Of a DNA stretch of 64,000 nt, positions 55,291-64,000 are shown one piece after another. The stretch is from Panax quinquefolius (Eukaryota; Streptophyta; Magnoliopsida; Apiales; Araliaceae): NCBI GenBank assembly GCA_020205615.1, contig CM035162.1:40476464-40540463 (forward strand). The letters run 5' to 3'. A program made the translations under genes and the position numbers. Position 1 is the first letter of the stretch. Each line of letters begins with the position of its first letter. The notes under the pieces are model-generated. The model did not search any database. It was not told where the DNA came from and saw only the letters and a list, made by a program, of their open reading frames with translations.

Positions 55291-57352
55291 TTACCTTTTA
55301 CCGATCATTGCTGCTGCAGATGCTGGTGTTGACTCTAATGGTTTGGCATTTAATCGTTGATGATTGTTTGATGAAGATTAATAGAGATGCTTTTCATATC
55401 TCTGATGGGGATGACGTTCTGAAATTACTAGACCCTCCTGATGTATTCGCTGGTAGTTTGCAATCTGGTTCATCCCGCCGATCGCTAAACTTTTTTCTTT
55501 GCCCCCACTCTAACGGTGGTATACGAAGCTTTCATCGCTGAACTGTCTTGATATCGCGCTGAATTGATGCCAATGGTTTAGAATAACAGATCTTCTGATA
55601 CCTTCGCTGAAGTAATATTCCACGGATTACGTCACTAGACTTTGCCTGATGTTATGCTAGATTGATGACAACCACCAGATGTCTCACCCTTCTTGAGGTG
55701 ATTTGGAGTTTCTTTTCACTGTTGGGTGCTTGTGCCCCATTTCCTTAAGCGTTTGATTCATGAACCCTTACCGAATCGATGACTTGAATGTCACCGAAAT
55801 CCCCGGAGAGTGTAATTCATTCTTTCACGCCTGATTTGAACGCTTGCAGTAGAGGCCTCAGCTTGTGAGGACTTAACGCATGTTGATGGTGTGGATTTCA
55901 TTCGCTAAGCCTTTTGTTGTTGACCTTCTGCTCCTGAGTTAAGAACTTTTTGAGAATTGTCCCCTTCTTTCGTAGGGGCACGCTTATGTCGCTATGATTT
56001 CTTTCAGGAGTTCTCCCTTTCTTTTGATGAGAAGCTTGATCTCGCCTTAAGCTCCTTCCATTTCTTGGAATTGGAAAAATGCCCCAGTCCTTTCGCATGT
56101 TGATGCTGAGGGTTCATATCAGAAACTCTCTTTGTTGATGGAGTCATGAGTGAATAATATCTGAATCGCCATTGAGATGACGATGGACCATGCTGATGGC
56201 GCTAATTGGTGCATTTTCCACTTTAGGATGATTGATAAATGCCTTAGTGTTGAGTTGTCGCTGCTTCCGAGATTGCCCCCAATCTTGTTGTAAGGGATCC
56301 AATATCCGGTTGTCTCCAATTTTAAAATTGACCCAGCCTTGCTTATTGTCTGGGATAGTTGCTTTGATAGATAAGCTGATAAGACACCGAGATCGCAAGA
56401 GGCCTTTACATCTATACCATCTGGTGAATAGGTAGTGGATGTGGGCTTTGATGTTGACAGCTCTTTCTGGTAAAGATGTCACTTTGTTAGAGAGATGATG
56501 CTCTAACTCATAGGGATATCGTTGTTGCTGAGCGGGATGACGTTATATCCACCCGAGATATCGCATGTAGTTGGCAGTGGATCTGTTGGCTCATGTAGAA
56601 ACCCTTGGGTAGGAGATCACAATGTTACCTCCTTCTTCTAAGAGGGAATCCATGTTGGACTTGATAGCCCGTATATACACTGATTTGTAGATGGGCTTGT
56701 ATTTTCCTGCACAGACTAGCTTAGCCATTTTGTCATGTATAGTACACATTGTATATATCAAATAGCATTATATATGGCAGGAAAATATATGTTGATTCAC
56801 TTCCCTTTTAGTTGTGCCTTGCTACTTGCTTGATATTCGCTTATTTCTCCAGGACTTTGTGATCTGGATGTATTCTGAACTCCTCCTTGATGGATGGATA
56901 GTGAGATGTCTCAGGATTTTCAGATTGGATCGTCGATCTGTGTGTATTCCCTACCATCGTTGGTGTCTTGGGACTTGTTTCTGTATGTGCCCATGGATAG
57001 GAGTGAGTTTGTTTTTCTTTGGTGAGATCGGACCATATAACATGGTTGCCTACGTACTCCCATGTATTGGGGAGATCAGATCGATATAGTTCGCCCCATG
57101 TATAGGGCGGATTGCAGGTGAAAAGTTTTAATCCCATGTACGGGATAAATTAAAGGTGTGAAAGGTTTAATCCCTGGTGGGATAAACTGAAAGTGTGAAA
57201 TGAAGTGAAACCAGACTGCTGGTTTGAAAAGTGTGCTTTTCCCTGAGGGGCAGATGGGTAAAAAAGAAAGGTTGTATGTAGTGAGGGTTAAAGAACCTGA
57301 AATGACTGGTGATCTGATGATCCAAAACCAGGATGTTCGATTGATAGTAACC
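55291..57352 (-). other. Tat-D 3' spacer between integrase and polypurine tract
   Basis: About 2 kb with no recognised domain on either strand. ORFs up to 112 codons exist (for example 56482-56144 on the minus strand), but none shows conserved motifs. Repeated short phrases such as cccatgta..ggg and ggataaa near 57090-57190 suggest local duplications. Long spacers here are usual in this element class. Confidence 0.6.
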
Positions 57353-57990
57353 TCAGACATAGTACCATTTCACGGTATCCGAATTGATTAGTTGTGGAAA
57401 TTCATCGTCGTCCATTTCCTGTAATCTGAAAGCGCCTCTTGTCAATACCTCCTTGAAAATAAATGGGCCTTCCCAGTTTAGAGCTAATTTTCCTTTAGAC
57501 TTATCTTGGTTGTCAATGATCTTCTTCAAAACCAAGTCAGGTTGTTTTGAATCGCCAGTAGTCGAACTTTTTGTTGTAGATCTTCTTTACAAGTAGAGGT
57601 CATGCTTGTATGCGGGCCCACATACTACCCCATGGATTTCATCCATGAGCTTTTAAGCTTGGTCCTTGTCCAGACATCTGAGGAGACCTCGTCTTGCATC
57701 TCTTTTGTAGAGTGCATCTCTGCTCAGGTAGAATTTCATAGCAAGTCAATGGATCCGCCTTTTTTCAGTCGGGCTCGCCTCAGCAGGTGTAGATCTATCT
57801 TGTGAGTGCTCATTGATATGCTGATATCAAGGGTGCTAGATGGGAGGTAGCTCATCCGATACTTCTCCAATGTAATTTCCATAGGCTGGAGTCTTTTGTT
57901 GGGCAAATGTGAGGGTTGGCATATCTTCCTTGTATATTGATCAAGGAGGCCAAAGTTGCTAGTGCATCCAAAAAATCATTCCTATTTCGA
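57353..57990 (-). pseudogene. pol: Tat-D integrase remnants without catalytic core
   Basis: The minus-strand end (57535-57353) encodes LVLKKI-like text, GKLALNWEGPFIFKEVLTRG and AFRLQEMDDDEFP, the integrase C-terminal domain. Upstream in the minus sense (about 57760-57600, several frames) lie FYL-type text, RDALYKRDARRGLLRC and KLMDEIHGV, the zinc-binding N-terminal domain. DALATLASLI precedes it near 57960. The region that should hold the D, D, E catalytic core is missing between them, so at most about 70 bases join the domains. The gene cannot be functional. Confidence 0.8.
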
Positions 57991-58084
57991 GGAATGTGGA
58001 AGAAGGATTTTTCTTCAAAACTCCGAAGCCATCTGTAGAACCTGCCGATGGTAAGGCAGCAACTGTAGAACCTGTTGAAGAGAT

Positions 58085-58148
58085 TATTTCTTTTTCTTTT
58101 TTCTTCTTTTTTTTTCTTTTTTCTCTTTTTTTTTCTTTTCTTTTTTAT
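58085..58148. repeat. Polypyrimidine tract (tttctttt)n
   Basis: About 60 bases of T with scattered C. It sits where RT should continue towards its catalytic YxDD box and RNase H. Confidence 0.9.
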
Positions 58149-58950
58149 GCATTAGATCGTGGAAAAGAGTCCTATGGCTCACTGATAGGTAGCTCCGGCA
58201 TTGATGAGGCCGAAGGACAATCATCTGTTAGCAAAAGATTCCCCAAGGAGTGATGAAAACAATTATCTCACGATCTTCCTCTGCAACCATGATTTGATGG
58301 TACCTCGCAAAGCAATTAGCAAAGGAGTACATGTCGTATTGTCAATGAGTATGTGGATGAATGGGGCCGAAAAGCTATCTTTGAGACGAGCTTTGTTCAG
58401 ATCACTATAATCCATGCAAAATCGCACCTCTCCTCCGAGTTTCTGCACGGGGACTATGTTGGATAGCCATTCAGGGTATGTTGACACCATGATGATGCCG
58501 ACTTAAAATTGTTTCACAATTCTTCTTTAACCTTTAACCTCCATTCAGGTTTTAATCGCTCGAGCTTCACTTTATCGGCTTGAATTCCCCTCTGATGGGA
58601 AGGCGATGAATGATAATGTCAGTGGATAAACAGACCATGTCTTCGTGAGACTATACAAACACATCCTGGAATAGGGTCAATAGAGTAACTTTGTCATTCC
58701 TTTGGTTTGGAGTGAGGTCCGTACCAATCTGGACTTGTTTGGGGTTTTCTAAGGTTCCGAGGTTTAAAAGAGGTGGTTTGATCAAGATTTGGCTTGGGTT
58801 TGTCTTCGACCCATTCTTTGATCTCTTGAGGTATCTCATAGTCATCTTGTATTTCCATCAAGTCTTAGTCCAACTTTACATCAAAGTTACAGTCCTTGTG
58901 GAGAATAGGCACCTCATCAGCAAGTACATGCATATCTAAATTCAGAGTCC
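58149..58950 (-). pseudogene. pol: Tat-D reverse transcriptase, truncated before the catalytic box
   Basis: On the minus strand, LNLGTLENPKQVQIGTDLTP and LLTLFQDVFV (58845-58651) form the pre-RT linker. STYPEWLSNIVPVQKLGGEV, RFCMDYSDLNKARLKD and FIHILIDNT (58490-58330) form the RT fingers. FGLINAGATYQ followed by a stop lies in another frame at about 58215-58180. The sequence then enters the polypyrimidine tract, and no YVDD box or RNase H is found before the integrase remnants. An internal deletion of RT and RNase H is therefore likely. Confidence 0.85.
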
Positions 58951-60010
58951 TGAAACAAAATATGCTTTCACTTAGTATATAACACTGCTTCGATCACACA
59001 AATTGTTAGCTCAGAATGACAAAAGTAACTCGCTAATCATTGTCATGTAAAAAGTAAGCGTTATTGCTATCTACAAGGTGGAGAGAGTTTCTTCCCTTTT
59101 TACCCTCGTCGGCAAATGCAAGGAGTGGTGCTCAAATTGTCGAGGGCAAAGTCTTGGTGAACTGCAGTGATGGAGGGGATATCATCAACCTCCTTCTCCC
59201 GAATGATGACCATTACGTCTGGGCCATCATTGTCTAGGGTGTATCTATTTGAGAAGTGTTTGTTTGGGTTTTTGTTTGGTTTGACCGCACCATTGATGGT
59301 CGCCACGTACTCCTATCAAGAAGAGAGATCGTGTCTTTCGTAGTTCAGGCTTTGGTTTGAAAAGGTTCAAAGGGGTAAGTGGTGAGAAGAGTGTAGAGAT
59401 GGTTTTTTTTTTATTTATTTATTTACATGCATGGAAAATAAAAGGCATACTACGAAGAAAGTGATACCGCTCCAACATTTTCGGAACTCGCAACTTTATC
59501 CCCGGATCTACATCTTCTCGGCTAGTTGAGGCCTCGATAGTCCAGCTTGTCGCTGGTTATGTTGCCTTGAGGGCTCGTGATGAGGTTACCCTTGATTATG
59601 AATGTCTTCGCCAGTGGCCATAACTTGATCGCTTCCTGATTCAGTACATTCCTCAGGGATGATTGGAATGGACGCATTGCAAAAAGGGATGAACTCTGGA
59701 TTCTTTAATGGGTTAGATTCCCCGACAATTTCACCACCTTTTTCTTCACCTATTCCTTCGCCTTTCTTCATGGGTTTCAAAGGATTCAACCATGAAATCT
59801 CCCTCAATTTTTATTGCATTTCTTGCAAAGAACATTCCTTTTGGTTTTTTCTTCCTCGAAAGGATTAGTATTTCCTCCGCATCATCCAAGGTGATAAAAT
59901 CAGAACGTGGTTGATATCTTGGAACCATAGGACGCTTGATGTTGGTGGGGATTCTCCTTTGGGGATGCCTTTGTCTCTCTCTGTCATTTCTTGATTAGAT
60001 CACCCACTTT
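58951..60010 (-). pseudogene. Tat-D gag-pol linker region, no protease recognised
   Basis: Minus-strand open pieces include MATINGAVKPNKNPNKHF with VMVIIREKEVDDIPSITAV (59306-59100), MREISWLNPLKPMKKGEG (59807-59586) and MVPRYQPRSDFITLDDAEEI (59928-59746). These overlap in different frames and match my impression of the poorly conserved stretch between gag and pol in Tat-type elements. I could not find an aspartic protease active site, so the protease is probably lost or too decayed to read. Confidence 0.5.
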
Positions 60011-61990
60011 GTGTTCTCGCAAAATTGTCGCCATAGCCTTCACCTCATTTGAACCGTCTCGTCTCGAATGGACATCTTAAGCTTTTTATTTCCTTTTCGC
60101 CTTTTTTGGTCATGGAAAATTCTATCTCCAGCTCTCCATTTTTAATGAGATCCTGGATTTTATGTCGCAAAGACCAGCATTCTTCAGTCGTATGTCCAAG
60201 TGAGTTTGAATGGTAGAGACATATCTTGGTGGAATCATAACTCTTTATCTTGGGATTTATAGGAGGCAAAGAACTTAGTAATCCTTCCTTCGCTTATCGT
60301 AAAATGTAGCATTTCTTCATTGGATTTGCTCAGAGGGGTGAATTTTTGGACTCTTTTAGAGGTTGTTTGATCTTTCATCTTTGAGAATTCGCATTCCCTC
60401 GATCGATTCTTCCGCTGGCGAGATATTTTAGAAATTTTATCATCCCCATTTTCTTGTATTTTCAGCCTGTTTTGATCTTCTTCCTTTAGCTGGCTCATCG
60501 TGGAGTCCTTTTTCTCTTGGCTTTCTGATAGTTGAGTAAAAAATTGCCTTGTTTCCTGATGTTGGCGCACTATCAGCTTAGCCAACAGGGTTTACTTGAT
60601 TCTGGATCGCATCCAATTTTTGCATTCTTGGCATACCCCTCCTCAGTTTTCCCATTCTAGGACATTTGTTATGTGCTTTTTGGGGTAGTCCTCCATCCTT
60701 CGTATGTGTATTTCACGAATTGGATACATTTCAAAATACTTCTGACCGATCATGTTTAATTCTTCCAGATCATGTCGCAATGAATAAGGTTGGTGTTGAC
60801 ATTTTGTTGGTCGTTTGTTCAACCACAATATCGCCACTTTCGATCGATTTTGAATCTTATGTTTTAAGGACCAACAATCCTGTGTATCGTGTCTTGGAGA
60901 CCCTGAGTGGTAAGCACATCTCTGGCTTGGATTGTATATTTTGCTCCCTAGTTCAAGAGGTGGAGCTAGTTCGGTAATTTTCTTGTGATCCATTAATATC
61001 GCCAATACATTTTCAAGGGAATCGCCTAGTGGAGTGAACACCCGATTTTTCGATCTCTTGAATTTTCTTTTTCTATCCTGGCATTGGTTGAATGTGGCCG
61101 GTTGTTGAGATGGCAGATTGTCTTGCATTTTCCAAATAGGGGGACCGTAGTTTGGTCTCCTAGCTTGCCCTCGCATAACAAGGGATACGTCTTTATTTCC
61201 TTTATCTGCACCCTTGGGATCACTCGATACTTGTCGGTCAGATATGTTTGCTGATCGCTTCCAAGGCAAAGATGAAGTCTTTAATCTTGCCTGCCTTCAA
61301 GCCCATCTCTGCCATTTCGCCGTGTTTGATCATTTCCGCAAATGGCTTTCCTATGCCTGCTAGGATCCTCTCATAGTAAGGAGCCTCTTGGATATCAATA
61401 AATGTCATTACCATCTTAGTTTCTGTCATTGATGGAATGACTTGCGCTGCTAGATGTCTCCACCTTTGGGCATATTCTTGGAAAGATTCAGTACTTTGCT
61501 TTTTCACTTTAGTCACTTAATATCGATCCGGTGCCATTTGTGACTGAAAACTGTACTGATTTAGAAAGGCGTGGGCCAATTCTTCCCAATTGTGGATTTT
61601 TGCATTGTCAAGTCGGGCATACCAGGCTTTAGCTTATCCAGTGAGACTCTTTTGAAAAAGTTGCATTCTGAGGCTTTCATTTTCAAAGATATAAGACCCC
61701 AGGGCCACCAATGTACACTTTTAGGTGCGTATAGGATCGCTTTTTCCCATTGTACTTTTCAAACTCTAGGACTTTGAATTTGGTAGGATATCGAGCCCTG
61801 GAATATACAGAGATCCGAATAGGTGACACTCCCATAATTTCCAAATCCCTTTAATCGAATTTGATGGTATCCTCCATTTGTTGGACTTTCTTTCTTATAT
61901 CCCCGGTTCTCGATCATCCCCGAGATGTGTGATTTCTTTATTGGAATGAGGTTTAGGTATCTGGGTTTCCATCTTTTTACCAATGCCCCG
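60011..61990 (-). pseudogene. gag: Tat-D gag with two zinc-binding-like modules
   Basis: The gag begins near 61983 (KGFGNYGSVTYSDLCIF). The capsid continues through frame breaks (WEELAHAFLNQYSF region near 61590) into 61516-61238 with ESFQEYAQRWRHLAAQVIP, PYYERILAGIGKPFAEMI and EMGLKAGKI. A first C-terminal module (61269-60643) has VFTPLGDSLENVLAIL and CAYHSGSPRHDTQDCWSLKH. A second, related module (60585-60045) has KFTPLSKSNEEMLHF and CLYHSNSLGHTTEECWSLRH, then KIQDLI. The family normally carries one FTPL...CxxH...HxxxxCWxLxHKIQ unit per gag as far as I recall, so a duplication or a chimera of two elements is likely. Confidence 0.8.
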
Positions 61991-62904
61991 ACCGCCTTGG
62001 TGTGAAGGACTCGGTTGAGTAGGCATTGTCTGCTCTCACAGATATTTTTTTTTTTGTTCTTTTAGAAAGACAACCAATTCTCGCTATCTCGATTCCTTAA
62101 TCCTTCAAACTCCTCTCTGGAAATGTGAGTAGATCAGTTGGACACTTGTAGCCATGTTTAACGGTGGGCTCAGTGCCTTCTTGGACTTAAACCGGGTAAC
62201 GGGACCGATTGCTTCCCTGTGAAAGACTTGCATAGTTTAGTCTTTAGGGAATGTGTATAATAACATGCTATGTGATGTGTCCATTTTAGGATATTTATCC
62301 TGCAAAACGGATGTCAGCTGTTTGTAGCATGCTAAAAATATGTATGTGTACAAGTGATAGATATTTCTCATTACATGGAAATAGATATGGAATGAAATTA
62401 TAAGTGATTGTGTTTACAAGTAATTGAAATGAGAGCATGAAGAGACTTTCCTCCGTTTTGGGTTTATCAGAGGCTGACCTATCTTAGGTTACTCTCGCGG
62501 CTTTTTGGCATGAAGGTTCCCAAATCATCGCAATCTACTTGTCGGGAAGTTAATCCGGTATTTCAACTGGAGCGAATTTGGGTGGTGCCTTTCCTGAGCC
62601 TCGGAGAATTAGTCTTCTCACGAGTCCAGTAATCAAACACCGATGAGATAGCCTCCTGGTGGAGGAACCACACAACATACATTCACATACATCGCGTCTC
62701 ACCGTATGAACATGATGACATGTACGAAGCACTAATATCACAAGCAGATATGGTGCGAGGCGCTAATATCACAAGCAGTTATGGTGCGAAGCACTAAGTG
62801 CAATAAGGAAATGCATTCGTACACATTCATCAAATGTAAATGCAACATCCACACACAAGCGATAATGCTTTGAAAAGATTGAAATAGCGGCTTAAGTCCT
62901 CTTA
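61991..62904 (-). other. Tat-D leader between primer site and gag
   Basis: No gene is recognised. A repeat of about 33 bases (actaatatcacaagcag.tatggtgcga) occurs at about 62730 and 62763 with a partial third copy to about 62805. The minus-strand ORF 62741-62550 is short and has no domain. Confidence 0.6.
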
Positions 62905-62929
62905 TTGAGTCCCCAAAGAGAAGTCGCCA
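62905..62929 (-). other. Primer binding site of Tat-D (tRNA-Arg-like)
   Basis: Minus-strand tggcgacttctctttgggga resembles the Ogre/Tat-type site TGGCGACTCCACTGGGGA and lies directly at the LTR end. Confidence 0.72.
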
Positions 62930-62930
62930 C

Positions 62931-64000
62931 CGTCGACGCCGGGATTTTTGGGTGTCCTTTCTCGCTACTTGTTCTTTGGTGTTCTCATTTTAGGTGAGAT
63001 TTGTTTAAAAAAAATAAGTGAAACAGGTCCGACATGTATAATGTCGACGATGGACTATTAAGAGTCGCTAGTTGGTTTTTTAAATGGTTGTACCAACACA
63101 ACCGAGAAAAGGTTTGCACATTGACCCAGTGATGTGACACTGCTAAACGAGTCGGTGAAACCGAGATTCATTAGGGTTTGGGGACTAGGTTATGCGGGGG
63201 GAAGGTGTTAGGCACCCCCCGACATCCGTGTTACCACGGTGACCGCCTCTTTTCAAGAAACTATTATCTGAATGTGTGTGTGTGTGTGGGTCAATGTGCT
63301 ATTATTTGGAAGTAGTGCGAGGCCTCGTTCGAACCTATATACACAGGGTTTGAATTTATGTAAAAATTCAGTTTTTAGCAAGGTATGGCAATGATGTTTT
63401 GTAAAAAAGGTTTTTCAAACATTGATGCTAAATAGTAATTAAGACCTTTTACACTCCCATTTTATTAAGTGTTCGGCTTGATTGATTTTATTTTACGAAT
63501 ACGAGGCATCCGTATGAAAATAATATACAAAATAATGCCGACTTCCTCATGGGTATGGAAACCATCCGAGAAAATTCGCATAATCGCAGAATAATTTACA
63601 AGTCGCTACAAATTAAAAATGTCCATCACGGAACCGAATCTAGATTCAATGGGATGAATCAGATCACATGATTCCTAGGCGCACAAGATATCTGCAGCTT
63701 TATATGAAAGCGATGGCGGTATATATATAAAAGTCAGAATATATATATATATATATACAGATCACCAACCACGAAAGCACCTCCACGGGGATCAAAATGT
63801 AAATAAAGTCAAGAAAGCTATTAACCGCCACTTGAGGAAACTCCAAAGGACGAAAATGTAAATAAAGTCAGAATATCAATAAACCGCCACGAAGGAAACT
63901 CCAAAGGGATGAATGTAAATATAGTCAGAATACTTGTCCAACCGCCACGAAAAGAAAAACTTCCAAAGGGACGAAATGTAAAGAAAGTCAGAAGCGATCA
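62931..64000 (-). repeat. 5' LTR of Tat-D, cut by window end
   Basis: It aligns with 52369-53450 through cattgacccagtgatgtgac, gtgcgaggcctcgttcgaac and the caaccgccacg repeat units. Differences are frequent (several per 100 bases), so the LTRs are fairly old. At least 1.5 kb should continue past the window. Confidence 0.92.

Larger units (their letters stand above)
52369..64000 (-). mobile_element. Tat-D: Tat/Ogre/Retand-like element, internally deleted, extends past window
   Basis: Direct repeats start at 52369 (tgtcgacgtcgg) and 62931 (cgtcgacgccgg) and stay similar to the window end, so these are the 3' and 5' LTRs of a minus-strand element. A tRNA-Arg-like primer site (62929-62905), gag, RT and integrase remnants, and a polypurine tract at 54959 fit that orientation. 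LTR divergence by eye is around 5 percent or more. The predicted target duplication is tctcc (52364-52368), and the missing end of LTR-C2 should lie beyond the window. Confidence 0.9.

Noticed and set aside
56144..56482. 112-codon minus-strand ORF in the Tat-D spacer as an accessory gene
   Set aside because: No motif or family resemblance was seen, and other frames of similar length overlap it.
1..64000. CRISPR array, rRNA, tRNA or bacterial mobile elements
   Set aside because: All repeats are LTRs, microsatellites or LTR-internal arrays without regular spacer structure. tRNA-like matches are only the short primer binding sites. The content is plant nuclear.

Overview
The window looks like heterochromatic, repeat-dense nuclear DNA of a flowering plant, probably a eudicot with a large genome. 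It is AT-rich and full of (TA)n and (TTA)n tracts. Nearly all of it is nested LTR retrotransposons of typical plant lineages: Ty1/copia, Ty3 chromoviruses primed by initiator tRNA-Met, an Athila-like element, and two Tat/Ogre/Retand-like elements, one with a tRNA-Arg-type primer site. I see no intact host gene, rRNA, tRNA or CRISPR array. Every retroelement reading frame is broken by frameshifts or stops. Element names used here (Copia-1, Chromo-A1 and so on) are local labels. || Left part, 1-14034: Copia-1 (1-7953, +) has near-identical LTR ends and has inserted into the gag gene of an Athila-like element (7954-10142, -). That element sits inside the reverse transcriptase gene of chromovirus Chromo-A1 (10143-14034, -). 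A copia-type solo LTR (11487-13002, -) splits the Chromo-A1 gag. || 14035-23888: Chromo-B (+) is a chromovirus with LTRs of about 2.8 kb, an extra coiled-coil ORF ahead of gag, and a pol decayed mainly by C-to-T and G-to-A nonsense changes. Its 3' LTR is cut off at about 23888. || 23889-31730: fragments of a copia-type LTR, an unassigned stretch, a candidate non-autonomous Helitron (25311-26682) carrying a duplicated exon-like segment, and an ORF resembling plant transposon-associated proteins. A 3192-bp solo LTR (27757-30948, 5-bp target duplication) splits that ORF exactly in frame. || 31731-52368: a Tat-like element (Tat-E, -) has pol at 31731-34777 and gag at 48489-48885. Between them lie a non-coding LARD-like chromovirus derivative (LARD-C, 34778-42347, +) and a second copy of the Chromo-A family (Chromo-A2, 42348-48488, -), apparently fused by a deletion at 42347/42348. 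LTR-C2 (49550-52368, -), an LTR of the LARD-C family, sits in the Tat-E leader. || 52369-64000: Tat-D (-) has inserted into LTR-C2. It has LTRs of about 2.6 kb with striking internal repeats, a deleted pol and a long rearranged gag, and its 5' LTR runs off the window. || The most interesting structures are two sets of inverted repeats with conserved loops and co-varying stems (Copia-1 leader; Tat-D U3), the in-frame split transposon ORF, the Helitron-borne exon duplication, the pre-gag coiled-coil ORF of Chromo-B, and nonsense codons shared by the two Chromo-A copies.
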